In this document: piece after piece, positions 1 to 9,387 of the stretch
Layout: each line of letters starts with the position of its first letter
How positions within the stretch are numbered: the stretch's first letter is position 1
DNA from: Algoriphagus sp. AGSA1
GTDB lineage: Bacteria; Bacteroidota; Bacteroidia; Cytophagales; Cyclobacteriaceae
DNA length: 64,000 nt
Direction of reading: 5' to 3'
Assembly: GCF_021390545.1 (NCBI RefSeq)
Contig: NZ_JAJUWR010000003.1
Location: forward strand, 186,001-250,000
The notes under the pieces: generated by a model
Seen by the model: only the letters and a program-made list of their open reading frames with translations
Databases searched by the model: none
What the model was told of the DNA's origin: nothing
Program-made: the position numbers and the translations under genes

Positions 1-994
1 GATACCCCTCCTGAACGGTCATTGCAGGGACATAAATTGAATGATACATTTTCTCAAAAGCTTCCGCATTTTCCTTCAATACCACAAAATCCATTTGCAA
101 TGCCATAGCTTTAGACTCGGTCCCTACCTTTTGGTAGTCCGAATTTTTATCTGCAGAAACTGCCACTCCAATAACCAACAATTCAAGATCACCATCTCCT
201 GTATTTTCCAAGGAAATAGTCTCTCCCAAGAGCCCAAAAAATGCGTCATCAGCTTCCAAAGCCTTGCTTGTCCCCTCGATAGTTAAGGTTCCCGAACCTT
301 TCATGACGTAGTAAACTTCTTCGATTCCTTCCAATTGTCGAGGTTCCATGGACTTCCCTGAATGGATTATCAGATGATCTACCTTATTCCAACTGGTACT
401 AAAGACCTCCGGGCCAAATGCAGTACGGGCCAGCACGCCACTGCCAGAATAAGAATGATTCTCCTCCCGAAGTTTATTTTGATCAAATTGATAGGACACA
501 AAAACAGGGATTTGATCCAGCTCTGCCTCCTCGCGGGTATCTCCGAGATCAAATGCATCCCCTTGAGCTTTTCTCTCCGACACGCCATAATTTAACCAGC
601 GTAGCGGTTCTTCACCGGTATTGTAGATAGCATGCGAATCACCTAGTTTGCAAGGAACCGCAACGGGAGCTTTGAGCGTAGAAGTACGTCCATTGACTGT
701 AAACTCCGCTTCTCCCTCGAGAAGAACATACATCTCCTCGATCGAATGATGAAAATGGTGGCCTATACCGGATTTGGCATGTATCGCGCCGGCATGTAGG
801 TATAAAAAATTAGTTGAAAGATCATTGCGTCCTACTAATTGGGTAAAACCCATTTTACCTGCCCCTGCGTGAACAGCAGACAGCTCCCTGTACTTTGCTG
901 GATCATTATGAACCGTCAGTTCACGATTAGCCGAATCCTGAGCCCATGAAGCCAGCGATAATAACGAGATAATTAGGATTAAAATACTTTTCAT
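1..994 (-). CDS. Bicupin-domain secreted protein, partial (C-terminus beyond window)
   Basis: The reading frame is open from an ATG at 994 down to base 1, so the 3' end is missing and about 331 residues are visible. Residues 1-18 form a signal peptide (MKSILILIISLLSLASWAQ), predicting a periplasmic or exported protein. A first cupin covers roughly residues 60-140 and carries a metal-binding motif, GHHFHHSIEEMYVLLEGEAEF in pattern, with HxH-type histidines and a downstream glutamate. A second cupin-like region (about 195-285) keeps the fold pattern (EEVYYVMKGSGTLTI) but lacks the HxH pair, so only the first half probably binds metal. The gene follows the PQQ dehydrogenase on the same strand with a 66-base gap, so the two may be cotranscribed. 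The substrate cannot be told from the sequence. Confidence 0.8.
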   Translation of the reverse strand, partial: MKSILILIISLLSLASWAQDSANRELTVHNDPAKYRELSAVHAGAGKMGFTQLVGRNDLSTNFLYLHAGAIHAKSGIGHHFHHSIEEMYVLLEGEAEFTVNGRTSTLKAPVAVPCKLGDSHAIYNTGEEPLRWLNYGVSERKAQGDAFDLGDTREEAELDQIPVFVSYQFDQNKLREENHSYSGSGVLARTAFGPEVFSTSWNKVDHLIIHSGKSMEPRQLEGIEEVYYVMKGSGTLTIEGTSKALEADDAFFGLLGETISLENTGDGDLELLVIGVAVSADKNSDYQKVGTESKAMALQMDFVVLKENAEAFEKMYHSIYVPAMTVQEGY

Positions 995-1060
995 TTTATT
1001 TTAGGTTTAAAAGGTTGACCTGTGAAGGACGGAGCCATGCCCGCCCATTATCTGTTCATA

Positions 1061-3307
1061 TTATTCTTCCGGAAGGGAGAAAACCACATACCCCTTGGGT
1101 AAAGCTCCGGGTCTTTTTGAGAAATCGTAACTAGTAGGTTCAAATCTATTGGAAGCATTTATCACCAAATACTGTTTCCCATTTACTACATACATGCCCG
1201 GCTGCCCAGTTGATTCGCTGCCTAAAGTAGTTTCCCACAGAATTTTCCCATCGTTAGCATCGAAGGCATAGACAATCCCCCCCTTACCCGTGGCAAACAC
1301 AAGGCCTGTAGAGGTGATCACCATTCCTTTCCTAATCGTACCGCTAGGAGCTCCGGTCGTCTTGTCCCCCTGGGAAAAAGCAGAGTCCAACCCAATAGGC
1401 TGCCGCCATTTGATAGTTCCCTGATTGAGATCATAAGCAAATATAGAAGCCCAAGGAGGGGCTGTTAAGGCTTGCCACTCTGTCCCGTAAGCTGTGGTGT
1501 ATCTGTCTGTCGGATGAGTGACACCATCGGGATAATCCTCCATTGGTGCTGCCCGAGTGGTATCATCGGGGATTTTTACACCTCCGGAACCTACGATAGG
1601 ACCGGTGATCTCAGGTGCTTCCGCAGTGTCCATCATCCCTCTGAAGCGATTAGGAATCCCTCCCAAATAACGGTACAACGCCAAAAGAGTAGCTTCCTCA
1701 ATATGAACAAAAGCAGGCATCCTCCCTCTTCCCTCTGACAACAAGGTCTTGAATTCATCATAGGAATATCTTGATCCTACATTTATCAACGAAGGTCCTG
1801 CTCCACTACCTTTCATACCTTCTCCATGGCAAGTCTGGCAAGATCCGGCGTATAGCGTGGTTACTTTGTTCTTCTCATCATCAGAAAGAACCGGTTCAAT
1901 CGGAACTACCTTTGAAAGTTTATAAATCGATGCATAGTCCTGAGCCATGATATACATAATCCCCTTTTCAGGATCCGCACCCGTATTTCCATAACTTGCG
2001 CCCCCCAATGCTCCAGGCATAGTGATGGTTTCGTACTTGTCAGAGGGAGGAATAAACAATCCTGATTTGGCCGTATCCAACCGCTGATACCACTCTTGCT
2101 TTACTTCTTCAGAAAAATAAGGGTTCAGTGTTTCCTTGGTTACTTCATGTCTGGTAAAATCCGGTAGGATGGCTGGAATAGGCTGGGTGGGCCATGTTTT
2201 TTCCCCAGGCATGTCGCTCGCCGGAAATGGGCGTTCCTCTATAGGAAAAACAGGTTCACCTGTTTCCCGGTCAAATACAAAAACAAAACCATGCTTGGTC
2301 GCTACTGCTACCACATCAATAGTTCTACCATCCTTAGTTATAGTCAACAACTGCGGTGCTGAGGCCAAATCGTAATCCCAGAGGTCATGATGAACGGTTT
2401 GATAATGCCAGATACGTTTCCCTGTTTTGGCGTCCAAAGCCACCAGAGAGTTCCCAAATAATCCCGTACCTTCCCGATCAGCACCATAGTAATCATAGGT
2501 GGGGGATCCTACTGGCAAAAAGACGATACCCCGTTGTTCATCAACAGTCATTTCACTCCATACATTGACCCCTCCCACGTACTTATACGCATCCTTCGGC
2601 CATGTGTCATAACCAAACTCTCCAGGCTGGGGAATAGTATGAAAAGTCCATTCCAGCTTTCCGGTAACTACACTATATGCTCTCACATAGCCTGGCGGTG
2701 AGAAAAACCCCTCGCCTGGCGCAGACCCCAAAATAACCAAATCCCCATAAATAACACCGGGCATCATGGATTGAATTCGGCGTATAGACGTAGGATCACG
2801 GTCCAAGCCTACACGTAAATCAACGTATCCTCCATTTCCAAAACCCGTGATACTTTGACCTGTGAGGGCGTTGATTGCCTGCAAGGAATTATTAAGTGTA
2901 AACACCAGTCTTTTGTCTTTCTTGTCTTCACTTTCCCAATAATTTATTCCCCGTCGAGAAACTCCCCGCAAGTCCGTGTGTATCCACAGCTCCTTACCTG
3001 TAACAGCGTTTAATGCAATCAAGGAATAGTTTTTACCATATACATACATGATAGTATCCACAATGATCGGACTGAAACTATAAAAACCATTGTCTTCAAT
3101 GGGGTAATTCCAAGCCACTTCAAGCTGGCCTACGTTTGCTTTGGTGATCTGGGAGGCATCGGAATATTTCGACTGATCAGGACTGCCACCGTAATGTGAC
3201 CAACTGGTATGATCTTTTACCTGATCCTGTTTGCAAGCACTGCTGAATATCAACAGCAACACAAACCAAAAGTTTTTAGAGGTAATTTTGGGATTTTGTT
3301 TTTCCAT
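1061..3307 (-). CDS. PQQ-dependent dehydrogenase with inserted cytochrome c domain (lipoprotein)
   Basis: This 748-residue protein has a lipoprotein signal with lipobox FSSAC (Cys25), so it is predicted to be membrane-anchored and periplasmic. Residues about 35-470 match quinoprotein beta-propeller repeats (repeated AxxxxTGKxxW pattern, e.g. ALNAVTGKELW, ALDAKTGKRIW). A c-type cytochrome domain follows, with haem motif CQTCH at 490-494 and a likely distal ligand Met530. The final propeller blades follow (AFDANDGKILW near the end). The family oxidises sugars or alcohols with pyrroloquinoline quinone and passes electrons through the haem. No pqq biosynthesis genes are in the window, so the cofactor source is unknown. 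The exact substrate is not determinable; a glucose-dehydrogenase-like activity is the usual annotation. Confidence 0.9.
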   Translation of the reverse strand: MEKQNPKITSKNFWFVLLLIFSSACKQDQVKDHTSWSHYGGSPDQSKYSDASQITKANVGQLEVAWNYPIEDNGFYSFSPIIVDTIMYVYGKNYSLIALNAVTGKELWIHTDLRGVSRRGINYWESEDKKDKRLVFTLNNSLQAINALTGQSITGFGNGGYVDLRVGLDRDPTSIRRIQSMMPGVIYGDLVILGSAPGEGFFSPPGYVRAYSVVTGKLEWTFHTIPQPGEFGYDTWPKDAYKYVGGVNVWSEMTVDEQRGIVFLPVGSPTYDYYGADREGTGLFGNSLVALDAKTGKRIWHYQTVHHDLWDYDLASAPQLLTITKDGRTIDVVAVATKHGFVFVFDRETGEPVFPIEERPFPASDMPGEKTWPTQPIPAILPDFTRHEVTKETLNPYFSEEVKQEWYQRLDTAKSGLFIPPSDKYETITMPGALGGASYGNTGADPEKGIMYIMAQDYASIYKLSKVVPIEPVLSDDEKNKVTTLYAGSCQTCHGEGMKGSGAGPSLINVGSRYSYDEFKTLLSEGRGRMPAFVHIEEATLLALYRYLGGIPNRFRGMMDTAEAPEITGPIVGSGGVKIPDDTTRAAPMEDYPDGVTHPTDRYTTAYGTEWQALTAPPWASIFAYDLNQGTIKWRQPIGLDSAFSQGDKTTGAPSGTIRKGMVITSTGLVFATGKGGIVYAFDANDGKILWETTLGSESTGQPGMYVVNGKQYLVINASNRFEPTSYDFSKRPGALPKGYVVFSLPEE

Positions 3308-3693
3308 TTATTCTATGAAAATCATTTTGACAAACTATGATTTACCAATATAATTTTTGTTCAATTTAAATCCTACATTGATTATATAATGTGTAAACTT
3401 AAAGTGACCACCAGAAGACCAAAGTCATTCATACCTCTAACAGAGCAATACCAATGGAGCTGTATAGTTTAAAAAATCTTGCCCTCCATACCCAATAGGC
3501 ATTTGTTATCTCCACATATACGCTTTCCTGCAATACTATTTTTGTCAAGGGAGTTACTTATGCCCCGTGCAATTCAAAAAATTCCTCACGTTATCCTTAC
3601 GGGTTGATCGAACATGGGCTGGTGAAAAAGTCAATAAAGCAAACACCGCTTATTTCGAACACAACTTCAGAAAACTCCTTTCCCACCCAAACT
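3308..3693. other. Intergenic region between FAD dehydrogenase and PQQ dehydrogenase
   Basis: These 386 bases hold no ORF of useful length on either strand. The region should contain the promoter for the minus-strand PQQ dehydrogenase, but I see no clean TAnnTTTG box directly before its start. A TATTTTTG match near 3538 faces plus and has no gene behind it. Confidence 0.5.
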
Positions 3694-6645
3694 CTATTTT
3701 CCCATCGCCTCCCAAATGATCTCCACGGGGTGTTTGGCTTTTCTGCCTGTACCATCCGCAATCTGATGCCTGCATGATGTCCCGGGGGCTGCTATGATGG
3801 TTTCCGCATCAGCGTTTCTCACAGCAGGAAACAGCACCAGCTCCCCTACTTGCTGGGAAACTTCATAATGCTCAGCTTCATAACCAAAGCTACCCGCCAT
3901 CCCACAGCATCCGCTTTGAATAGTTTCCACACTATAATTTGCAGGCAAAGACAATAGTTTTTGTGTCCAAGTCATAGACGAAAGCGCCTTCTGATGACAA
4001 TGTCCATGGAGTTTAATCTTCTGCGATTTAGTAGTAAAAGAATCAGCTTTGATATTCCCAGCTGCTATTTCCTGGGCCAAAAACTCATCGATCAGCTTCA
4101 CATGAAACTTCAGTTTTTTAGCTGCCTCTTCCAATTCCTTCTTTACTATTCTTGGGTATTCATCCCGAAAGCTCAAAATAGCAGAAGGCTCCAGACCTAT
4201 CAAAGGCGTATTGCCGTCAATAAGCTTATCAAAAATTTCGACGTTCGCCTCAGCATGTTTCTTGGCTTTTGGCAACAGCCCCTTGGAAAGAGCTGATCGT
4301 CCACTCTCCTCATGATCCACGACTTTTACCTCGTAGCCTAATTTTTTGAGCAAGGATATGGCCTTGATCCCAATCTCAGTATCGTTATGGTTGGTGAACT
4401 CATCCACAAAGAAGTAAACTGATTTAATCTGCTTAGCCGCACTTGGAAGTGAAGCGTAATTCTTTTTATACCATTTGCGCAAGCTCACCTTACTGATGAC
4501 AGGTAAATTCCGCTGAGGAGCTACTCCCAAAACAGACTTCATCATTCCGCCCGTAACGCTATTGCTAAGCATAAAATTAGCCAGGCCACCAGTTTTAGAA
4601 CCCAACTCATTCAGCTCATTGATATGGGCAAATACTTTTGATCGGAGTGGAACACCGTTTGTTTTTTGGTATTGATAAAGGAATTCAGCCTTCATGCTTG
4701 CCATATCCACATTGGATGGACACTCCGCTGTACAGCCTTTGCAGGAAAGACACAAATCCATAGCTTCCTTGATCTCAGGATGATTAAAGGCATTTTCCTT
4801 TTTGTCCATCGTGAGAAATTCCCGGAGTGTATTGGCACGGCCCCGGGTTGTATCCTTTTCATTTCGGGTAGCCATGTAGCTTGGACACATCGTGCCTCCA
4901 GAGCCAGGCAGCTTACGGCAATCACCTGATCCGTTACATTTTTCTGCCAAACGTAGAATCCCGCCCACGTGAGAAAAATCAATCAACGTATCATGACTTG
5001 GAGTCTTCATATCCGGCTCATAGCGCAGAAACTTATTCATCGGAGCAGCATCCACGATTTTGCCCGGATTGAAAATATTCTGGGGATCCCATGAAAATTT
5101 GATCCTGCGGAAAAGTTCGTAATTCTTCTCTCCCACCATCAGCGGAATAAAAGCTGCCCGAACCCTGCCATCTCCATGCTCACCACTCAGCGAGCCTTGG
5201 TACTTTTTCACCAACTCAGCAGAAGCTTTGGAGATCTGATAAAACTCCTCCACATCCTTTGATTTTTTCAAATCCAAAATAGGCCTTAAATGTATCTCTC
5301 CGGCGCCAGCATGGGCATAATGAACAGGCTTCTGATTAAAGCCCTTCATCATCTCATCTACCTCATCGATGTAATCGGCCAAGTCCTCTATATCCACCGC
5401 CGTATCCTCGATACACGCAACAGCCTTGGGATCGCCTGGAATATTGGCGAGCAATCCCAGTCCAGCCGAGCGAAGAGCCCATGCTGTGGAAACCATTGCC
5501 GGCTCTATGATGGGATACGCATATCCCAAGCCGGTCCTTTTGAGGTCTTCTACCAGCGCTTCGCCTTTAGCCATGGCCTCATCGAGCGTTTGCCCCCGGA
5601 ACTCTACCATCAAAATAGCTTCGGGATCACCCTCCACGAAATAGCGGTTCTTGCTGTATTCTATACTTTCTTTGGTGCAATCCAGAATAATTTTGTCCAT
5701 CAGCTCCACAGCGGTAGCCGGATGCTTCATCGCAGTCTGGGCAGAGACCATACTTTGATGTATCGTCTCAAAATGTGCCGCCACTACGATTTCAATAGGC
5801 TCTGGAAGTGGATCAAGGCTGATTTTGATCTCAGTGGTAAAGGCCAAAGTCCCTTCAGAACCGCTTAATAATTTACAAAAATTGAATTTTTCCTGTCCTT
5901 CAAAAACCTCAGCCTTCAGCAGTTCGTCCACCGCATAGCCTGTGTTTCTCCGGTGAATTGTCTTCTTAGGAAATTGGGCATGAATTTCTTCCCGAGCTTC
6001 CGGATCACTTAATTCCTCAACTACCTTTCTATAGATAGCTCCCTCTAGCGATTGCAGCTTGGTTTTTTGTTGAAACTCATCTTTTGTGAGCGCTTCAAAC
6101 TTAGCGGGATTTCCATCGCTCAAGATAGTATCCAATGAAACTACCTTGTCTCTTGTCACCCCATAGACGATGGAGGTGGTACCGGAAGAGTTGTTCCCCA
6201 CCATTCCGCCAATCATTGCCCTATTGGCAGTGGAAGTAATAGGACTGAAGAAAAGTCCATGAGGCTTCAGGTATCGGTTGAGTTCATCACGCACCACGCC
6301 CGGCTGCACACGTACCCATCGCTCAGTCACATTCAATTCCAGAATCTTTGTAAAGTGCTTGGATACATCGACCACTATTCCATTGCCTACACATTGTCCG
6401 GAAAGGGATGTACCGGCAGTTCTAGGAATCAGGGAAGTCCCGTTTTTGGAAGCAAAAAGAACAAGCTTTTTTATATCTGACTCATTTTTGGGGAAAGCCA
6501 CCGCCAAAGGCATCTCCCTGTAAACAGAGGCGTCTGTAGCGTATAGGGTCTTTGTCAACGGATCAAATTGCAGACTTCCCTCCAACTGAGTTGATAAATC
6601 CTGCAATAAAGGCAATAGGTTAGCTTGGCTTGAACTCATGCTCAA
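3694..6645 (-). CDS. FAD-linked dehydrogenase with Fe-S and CCG domains, YdiJ type
   Basis: This 983-residue protein has the architecture of E. coli YdiJ (about 1018 aa, a D-2-hydroxyglutarate dehydrogenase). An FAD-binding PCMH domain covers residues about 40-280 (PRTAGTSLSGQCVGNGIVVD; MVGNNSSGTTSIVYG). An FAD-oxidase C-terminal domain follows to about 540 (HAHAGAGEIHLRP; SGEHGDGRVR). Next comes a ferredoxin-like segment with clustered cysteines (GTMCPSYMATR; CLSCKGCTAECPSN), then a CCG domain (HGHCHQKAL; SGCCGMAGSFGYE). Such enzymes oxidise D-2-hydroxy acids and deliver electrons to the respiratory chain. The start MSMSSSQ was chosen as the only ATG cluster before the FAD domain. It is transcribed alone or upstream of the PQQ dehydrogenase, 386 bases away. 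D-lactate or glycolate as substrate remains possible. Confidence 0.88.
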   Translation of the reverse strand: MSMSSSQANLLPLLQDLSTQLEGSLQFDPLTKTLYATDASVYREMPLAVAFPKNESDIKKLVLFASKNGTSLIPRTAGTSLSGQCVGNGIVVDVSKHFTKILELNVTERWVRVQPGVVRDELNRYLKPHGLFFSPITSTANRAMIGGMVGNNSSGTTSIVYGVTRDKVVSLDTILSDGNPAKFEALTKDEFQQKTKLQSLEGAIYRKVVEELSDPEAREEIHAQFPKKTIHRRNTGYAVDELLKAEVFEGQEKFNFCKLLSGSEGTLAFTTEIKISLDPLPEPIEIVVAAHFETIHQSMVSAQTAMKHPATAVELMDKIILDCTKESIEYSKNRYFVEGDPEAILMVEFRGQTLDEAMAKGEALVEDLKRTGLGYAYPIIEPAMVSTAWALRSAGLGLLANIPGDPKAVACIEDTAVDIEDLADYIDEVDEMMKGFNQKPVHYAHAGAGEIHLRPILDLKKSKDVEEFYQISKASAELVKKYQGSLSGEHGDGRVRAAFIPLMVGEKNYELFRRIKFSWDPQNIFNPGKIVDAAPMNKFLRYEPDMKTPSHDTLIDFSHVGGILRLAEKCNGSGDCRKLPGSGGTMCPSYMATRNEKDTTRGRANTLREFLTMDKKENAFNHPEIKEAMDLCLSCKGCTAECPSNVDMASMKAEFLYQYQKTNGVPLRSKVFAHINELNELGSKTGGLANFMLSNSVTGGMMKSVLGVAPQRNLPVISKVSLRKWYKKNYASLPSAAKQIKSVYFFVDEFTNHNDTEIGIKAISLLKKLGYEVKVVDHEESGRSALSKGLLPKAKKHAEANVEIFDKLIDGNTPLIGLEPSAILSFRDEYPRIVKKELEEAAKKLKFHVKLIDEFLAQEIAAGNIKADSFTTKSQKIKLHGHCHQKALSSMTWTQKLLSLPANYSVETIQSGCCGMAGSFGYEAEHYEVSQQVGELVLFPAVRNADAETIIAAPGTSCRHQIADGTGRKAKHPVEIIWEAMGK

Positions 6646-6745
6646 AAATAAGCCGATGCGGTGGATTTAAAGAAAAGTAAAGCAAAAGAATTTGGAAATG
6701 ATCAATAGGCAAAATACAATTCTCAATCTTCAAGGCATAGCCCAC

Positions 6746-6789
6746 TTGATAATTGTACATTGAATTTGATCATTGAAAATTGATAATTG
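6746..6789. repeat. AT-rich intergenic repeat with two TTGATAATTG copies
   Basis: The decamer TTGATAATTG occurs at 6746-6755 and again at 6780-6789, separated by related TTGA/CATTGA units. It lies in the divergent intergenic region between the FAD dehydrogenase and the DUF218 gene. It resembles dispersed AT-rich intergenic repeats of Bacteroidota; function unknown. Confidence 0.4.
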
Positions 6790-6832
6790 ACCATTTCACC
6801 ACTTTCTTTACACTAAATACCAAAGCAACCTC

Positions 6833-7603
6833 ATGTTTTTCTACCTCTCCCAATTTCTGAGTTTTCTGGCAATGCCGCTCACTATTATCTCTCTTTTATG
6901 GGTTTTTGGTTTGCTCAACATCAAAAGAAAATGGGGAAAAAGGTGTCTCTGGACCGGTTTGATTCTTCTTTGGTTTTTCTCAAACCAGTTTATTGCCAAT
7001 CAAGCAATGCTGGCTTGGGAACCTGCTTTCAAGGAGTTTTCGGAGATCAAAAACCATGAATACGGAATAGTTTTGACAGGCGTGACCAACCTGAGCAAAA
7101 CAGCATATGACCGCACCTTCTTCAACAAGGGAGCAGATCGGATCACACACGCCTTACAGCTTTATCGGATGGGGAAAATCAAAAAAATCCTCATTACAGG
7201 TGGCCAGGGGCTAAACCCCGTTAATCCTCAATCAGAAGCCGAGCTATTGCAGCGGTTTTTATTGATGGCTGGACTGCCGGAAGAAGATGTTATGATTGAA
7301 GATCAATCGAAAAACACCGCCCAAAACGCACAGTTTACCAAGGCATTTCTAGAAGATAGAGGTATTGATACAAACCAGGAATTTTTGCTGATCACTTCCG
7401 CTTTTCACATGTATAGAGCGAAAGGCTGCTTTGATAAGGTGGGTTTAAAAACCCAAACATTCCCCACAGACTACTACAGTCATGACACAAAATACGACCT
7501 TCCCGCATTTTTATATCCTAACCCTTCATCAATCGAAAACTGGCACAAACTGTCGAAGGAATGGATTGGGATTTTGGTGTATAAGCTAGTTGGGTATATT
7601 TGA
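6833..7603 (+). CDS. YdcF/SanA/ElyC-type DUF218 membrane protein
   Basis: This 256-residue protein has two N-terminal hydrophobic segments (about 1-27 and 35-58) followed by a DUF218 domain (about 78-250). Family landmarks are visible: EYGIVLTGV near 77, KKILITGGQG near 119, IEDQSKNTAQNA near 161 and ITSAFHMYRAKGCF near 190. The family (ElyC, SanA, YdcF) is inner-membrane anchored with an extracytoplasmic catalytic-like domain and is linked to envelope or peptidoglycan/lipid-carrier homeostasis; its precise reaction is poorly defined. The last four bases overlap the next gene's TTG start (TTGA), suggesting coupled translation. Confidence 0.85.
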   Translation: MFFYLSQFLSFLAMPLTIISLLWVFGLLNIKRKWGKRCLWTGLILLWFFSNQFIANQAMLAWEPAFKEFSEIKNHEYGIVLTGVTNLSKTAYDRTFFNKGADRITHALQLYRMGKIKKILITGGQGLNPVNPQSEAELLQRFLLMAGLPEEDVMIEDQSKNTAQNAQFTKAFLEDRGIDTNQEFLLITSAFHMYRAKGCFDKVGLKTQTFPTDYYSHDTKYDLPAFLYPNPSSIENWHKLSKEWIGILVYKLVGYI

Positions 7604-8115
7604 GAAAAACGGAAGAAAAATTTGAGAGCTATGTTTTTAAGGAAAGTACTACTAGAAACATATATTCAGAAAGAAGAACACTGATTTTACTGATAATATC
7701 AGGTATTGCTTTGTTGTTCCTTATTTTTGACCAGACACTAATCACTTGTATTCTAATAATCTCATTATTCCTTTATTCAACTGGAGAAGGAATTTATCAA
7801 TGGAACACTAAGGAAGCTTTAAACGGCTCATTTCCGGAAAAAATATCGATTTCAAAAAATGAAATAGTAATAGGAAAGACTGATTTTCCTATTTCGGAGA
7901 TACAAAACACCAAAATTCAATGCAATGATATTTTAGGATTGGAAACAAACGGAGGTAATCTTGTATTGAGATTTATCCCTAGAATTTCAAATGGAACTAG
8001 GAACTATTTGAGTTTTACTTATAATGGAACACTTTACAAATACAGATTTAGAATAAATTCATTATCCCATCAAAAAATAATTGAAGAGATTAGAAAAAGT
8101 ATTCTTAACCTCTAA
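7600..8115 (+). CDS. Hypothetical small membrane protein, PH-like domain possible
   Basis: This 171-residue frame opens with a TTG that overlaps the stop of the DUF218 gene. No in-frame ATG occurs before the membrane segment, so the TTG start is accepted. Two adjacent hydrophobic segments (about 29-60) are followed by a polar C-terminal part (ISISKNEIVIGKTDFPISEI, then a basic stretch). That arrangement resembles bacterial PH-like membrane proteins, but I do not recognise the family firmly. The gene is clearly more AT-rich than its neighbours, suggesting later acquisition. Function unknown. Confidence 0.65.
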   Translation: MRKTEEKFESYVFKESTTRNIYSERRTLILLIISGIALLFLIFDQTLITCILIISLFLYSTGEGIYQWNTKEALNGSFPEKISISKNEIVIGKTDFPISEIQNTKIQCNDILGLETNGGNLVLRFIPRISNGTRNYLSFTYNGTLYKYRFRINSLSHQKIIEEIRKSILNL

Positions 8116-8145
8116 TAAATCTCGTTTACAATTATCCCCCGAACT

Positions 8146-9030
8146 ATGAAATTTGGCAGCACAGATCATCCTGAGAAAATTGACTTCGCTCTTCCGCCTG
8201 ATCACCCTGATACGGCTGAAACACTCAAGAAATATAAAAGTGACGCCCCTTTTGAAGTGTATGTGGGCTGCGCCAAGTGGAACAAAGCAGATCTCAAAGG
8301 CTTCTATCCCCGGGGAACCAAAGATGAGCTGACTTATTACTCAAGGCAGTTTAATTCCATTGAGCTCAATGCGACTTTTTACAACTCACCCGACAAAAAT
8401 CAGGTCTTGCAGTGGAAAGAGAAAACCCCGGAAGACTTTAAGTTTTTTCCTAAAATCCCCCAGTCGGTCAGCCACTACCGCAGGCTTAATGATGTCAAGA
8501 ATCTGACTGATGAATTTGCTGATGCTGTAAGCATGTTTGAAGAAAAGCTGGGCATGGTATTTCTACAGATGATTGACAATTTCAAACCAAAGTTTATAGA
8601 CCGGGTAGAAGGCTTTGTAAAAGACTTTCCCAAAGGAGTTCCACTGGCAATCGAGGTTCGCAATGAAGACTGGTTTAAAGGCGAAGTCTTTGATACATAC
8701 TATCAAATTTTAAAGAATAATGATATAACCAACATCATCGTGGATGCGGCGGCACGCAGAGATATGCTGCATATGCGGCTTTCCAATGATGCTGCTTTCG
8801 TCCGATACGTAGGCGCCAATCATACGAGTGATTATACACGACTTGAAGACTGGGTGGAGAGAATCAAGTTGTGGAGATCCCAAGGCCTGCAAAAGCTCTA
8901 TTTCTTTATCCACCAGAATGTGGAAAAGGAATCACCGCTTCTTGCAGAACATTTCATCAAACTACTGAACAAGGAGCTTGGCCTTTCTCTGAAAATCCCC
9001 AATTCCCCCGATAATCCCCTTGGTTTTTAA
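8146..9030 (+). CDS. DUF72 (YecE-like) TIM-barrel protein
   Basis: This 294-residue protein carries family hallmarks: VYVGCAKWNKADLKGFYP near 40, YYSRQFNSIELNATFY near 65, FKFFPKIPQSVSHYRRL near 93, and the C-terminal YFFIHQNVEKESPLLAEHF. DUF72/YecE proteins adopt a TIM-barrel fold like endonuclease IV and xylose isomerase; their biochemical role is unproven. The gene stands alone, 30 bases after the preceding membrane protein, and is followed by a strong perfect palindrome that could stabilise or end the transcript. Confidence 0.9.
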   Translation: MKFGSTDHPEKIDFALPPDHPDTAETLKKYKSDAPFEVYVGCAKWNKADLKGFYPRGTKDELTYYSRQFNSIELNATFYNSPDKNQVLQWKEKTPEDFKFFPKIPQSVSHYRRLNDVKNLTDEFADAVSMFEEKLGMVFLQMIDNFKPKFIDRVEGFVKDFPKGVPLAIEVRNEDWFKGEVFDTYYQILKNNDITNIIVDAAARRDMLHMRLSNDAAFVRYVGANHTSDYTRLEDWVERIKLWRSQGLQKLYFFIHQNVEKESPLLAEHFIKLLNKELGLSLKIPNSPDNPLGF

Positions 9031-9071
9031 AAAGGAAATTTAATTAAGACTGATTTGACGATTCGAATATT

Positions 9072-9120
9072 TATTACGCACTTTGCGTGACGTAAAACAC
9101 GTCACGCAAAGTGCGTAATA
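9072..9120. repeat. Perfect 22-bp inverted repeat with 5-nt loop
   Basis: Left arm 9072-9093 (begins TATTACGCACTTTGCG) is exactly complementary to right arm 9099-9120, with loop AAAAC. It starts 41 bases after the DUF72 stop. There is no T-run after the stem, so it is not a textbook intrinsic terminator. It could be a mobile-element remnant, a protein-binding palindrome or an mRNA-end stabiliser. Confidence 0.85.
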
Positions 9121-9178
9121 CCGAATCATTAGAATCATGAAAGAGCCCTTCAATCCATTTGTAATAAATACTTATTAG

Positions 9179-9379
9179 GGAATAAACTATTTTTGTGATC
9201 GTGAAAACGATCTAAAAACACTCATTTCACAAATAGAAAATGACAGAAATGTAGTGCTTTATGCTTGCACAGTCAGAACCGCACTGAAAGCATTGGAAAA
9301 ACTAGAATTAGTCATCAAAGACGAAGAATACTACCTGGTCCACGAAGTCCAGCTTGCCCGATGGATGGCCAGGCTGTAA
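9179..9379 (+). pseudogene. C-terminal fragment of an AAA-type ATPase, no start
   Basis: An open stretch of about 66 codons runs from just after a stop at 9176-9178 to TAA at 9377-9379 and has no credible start codon. Its end, with TALKALEKLELVIKDEEYYL followed by VHEVQLARWMARL, resembles the C-terminal winged-helix tail of archaeal-type AAA ATPases (short lysine/glutamate-rich helix, then YYLxxxxxxxWM). The rest of the gene is absent. It lies between the perfect palindrome and the end of hipA, which suggests an old deletion or element remnant. The family call is tentative. Confidence 0.4.
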
Positions 9380-9387
9380 GCTGCATA

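Noticed and set aside
5290..5868. 192-codon plus-strand frame inside the FAD dehydrogenase gene
   Set aside because: It lies antisense to a well-conserved coding region and has no recognisable protein features.
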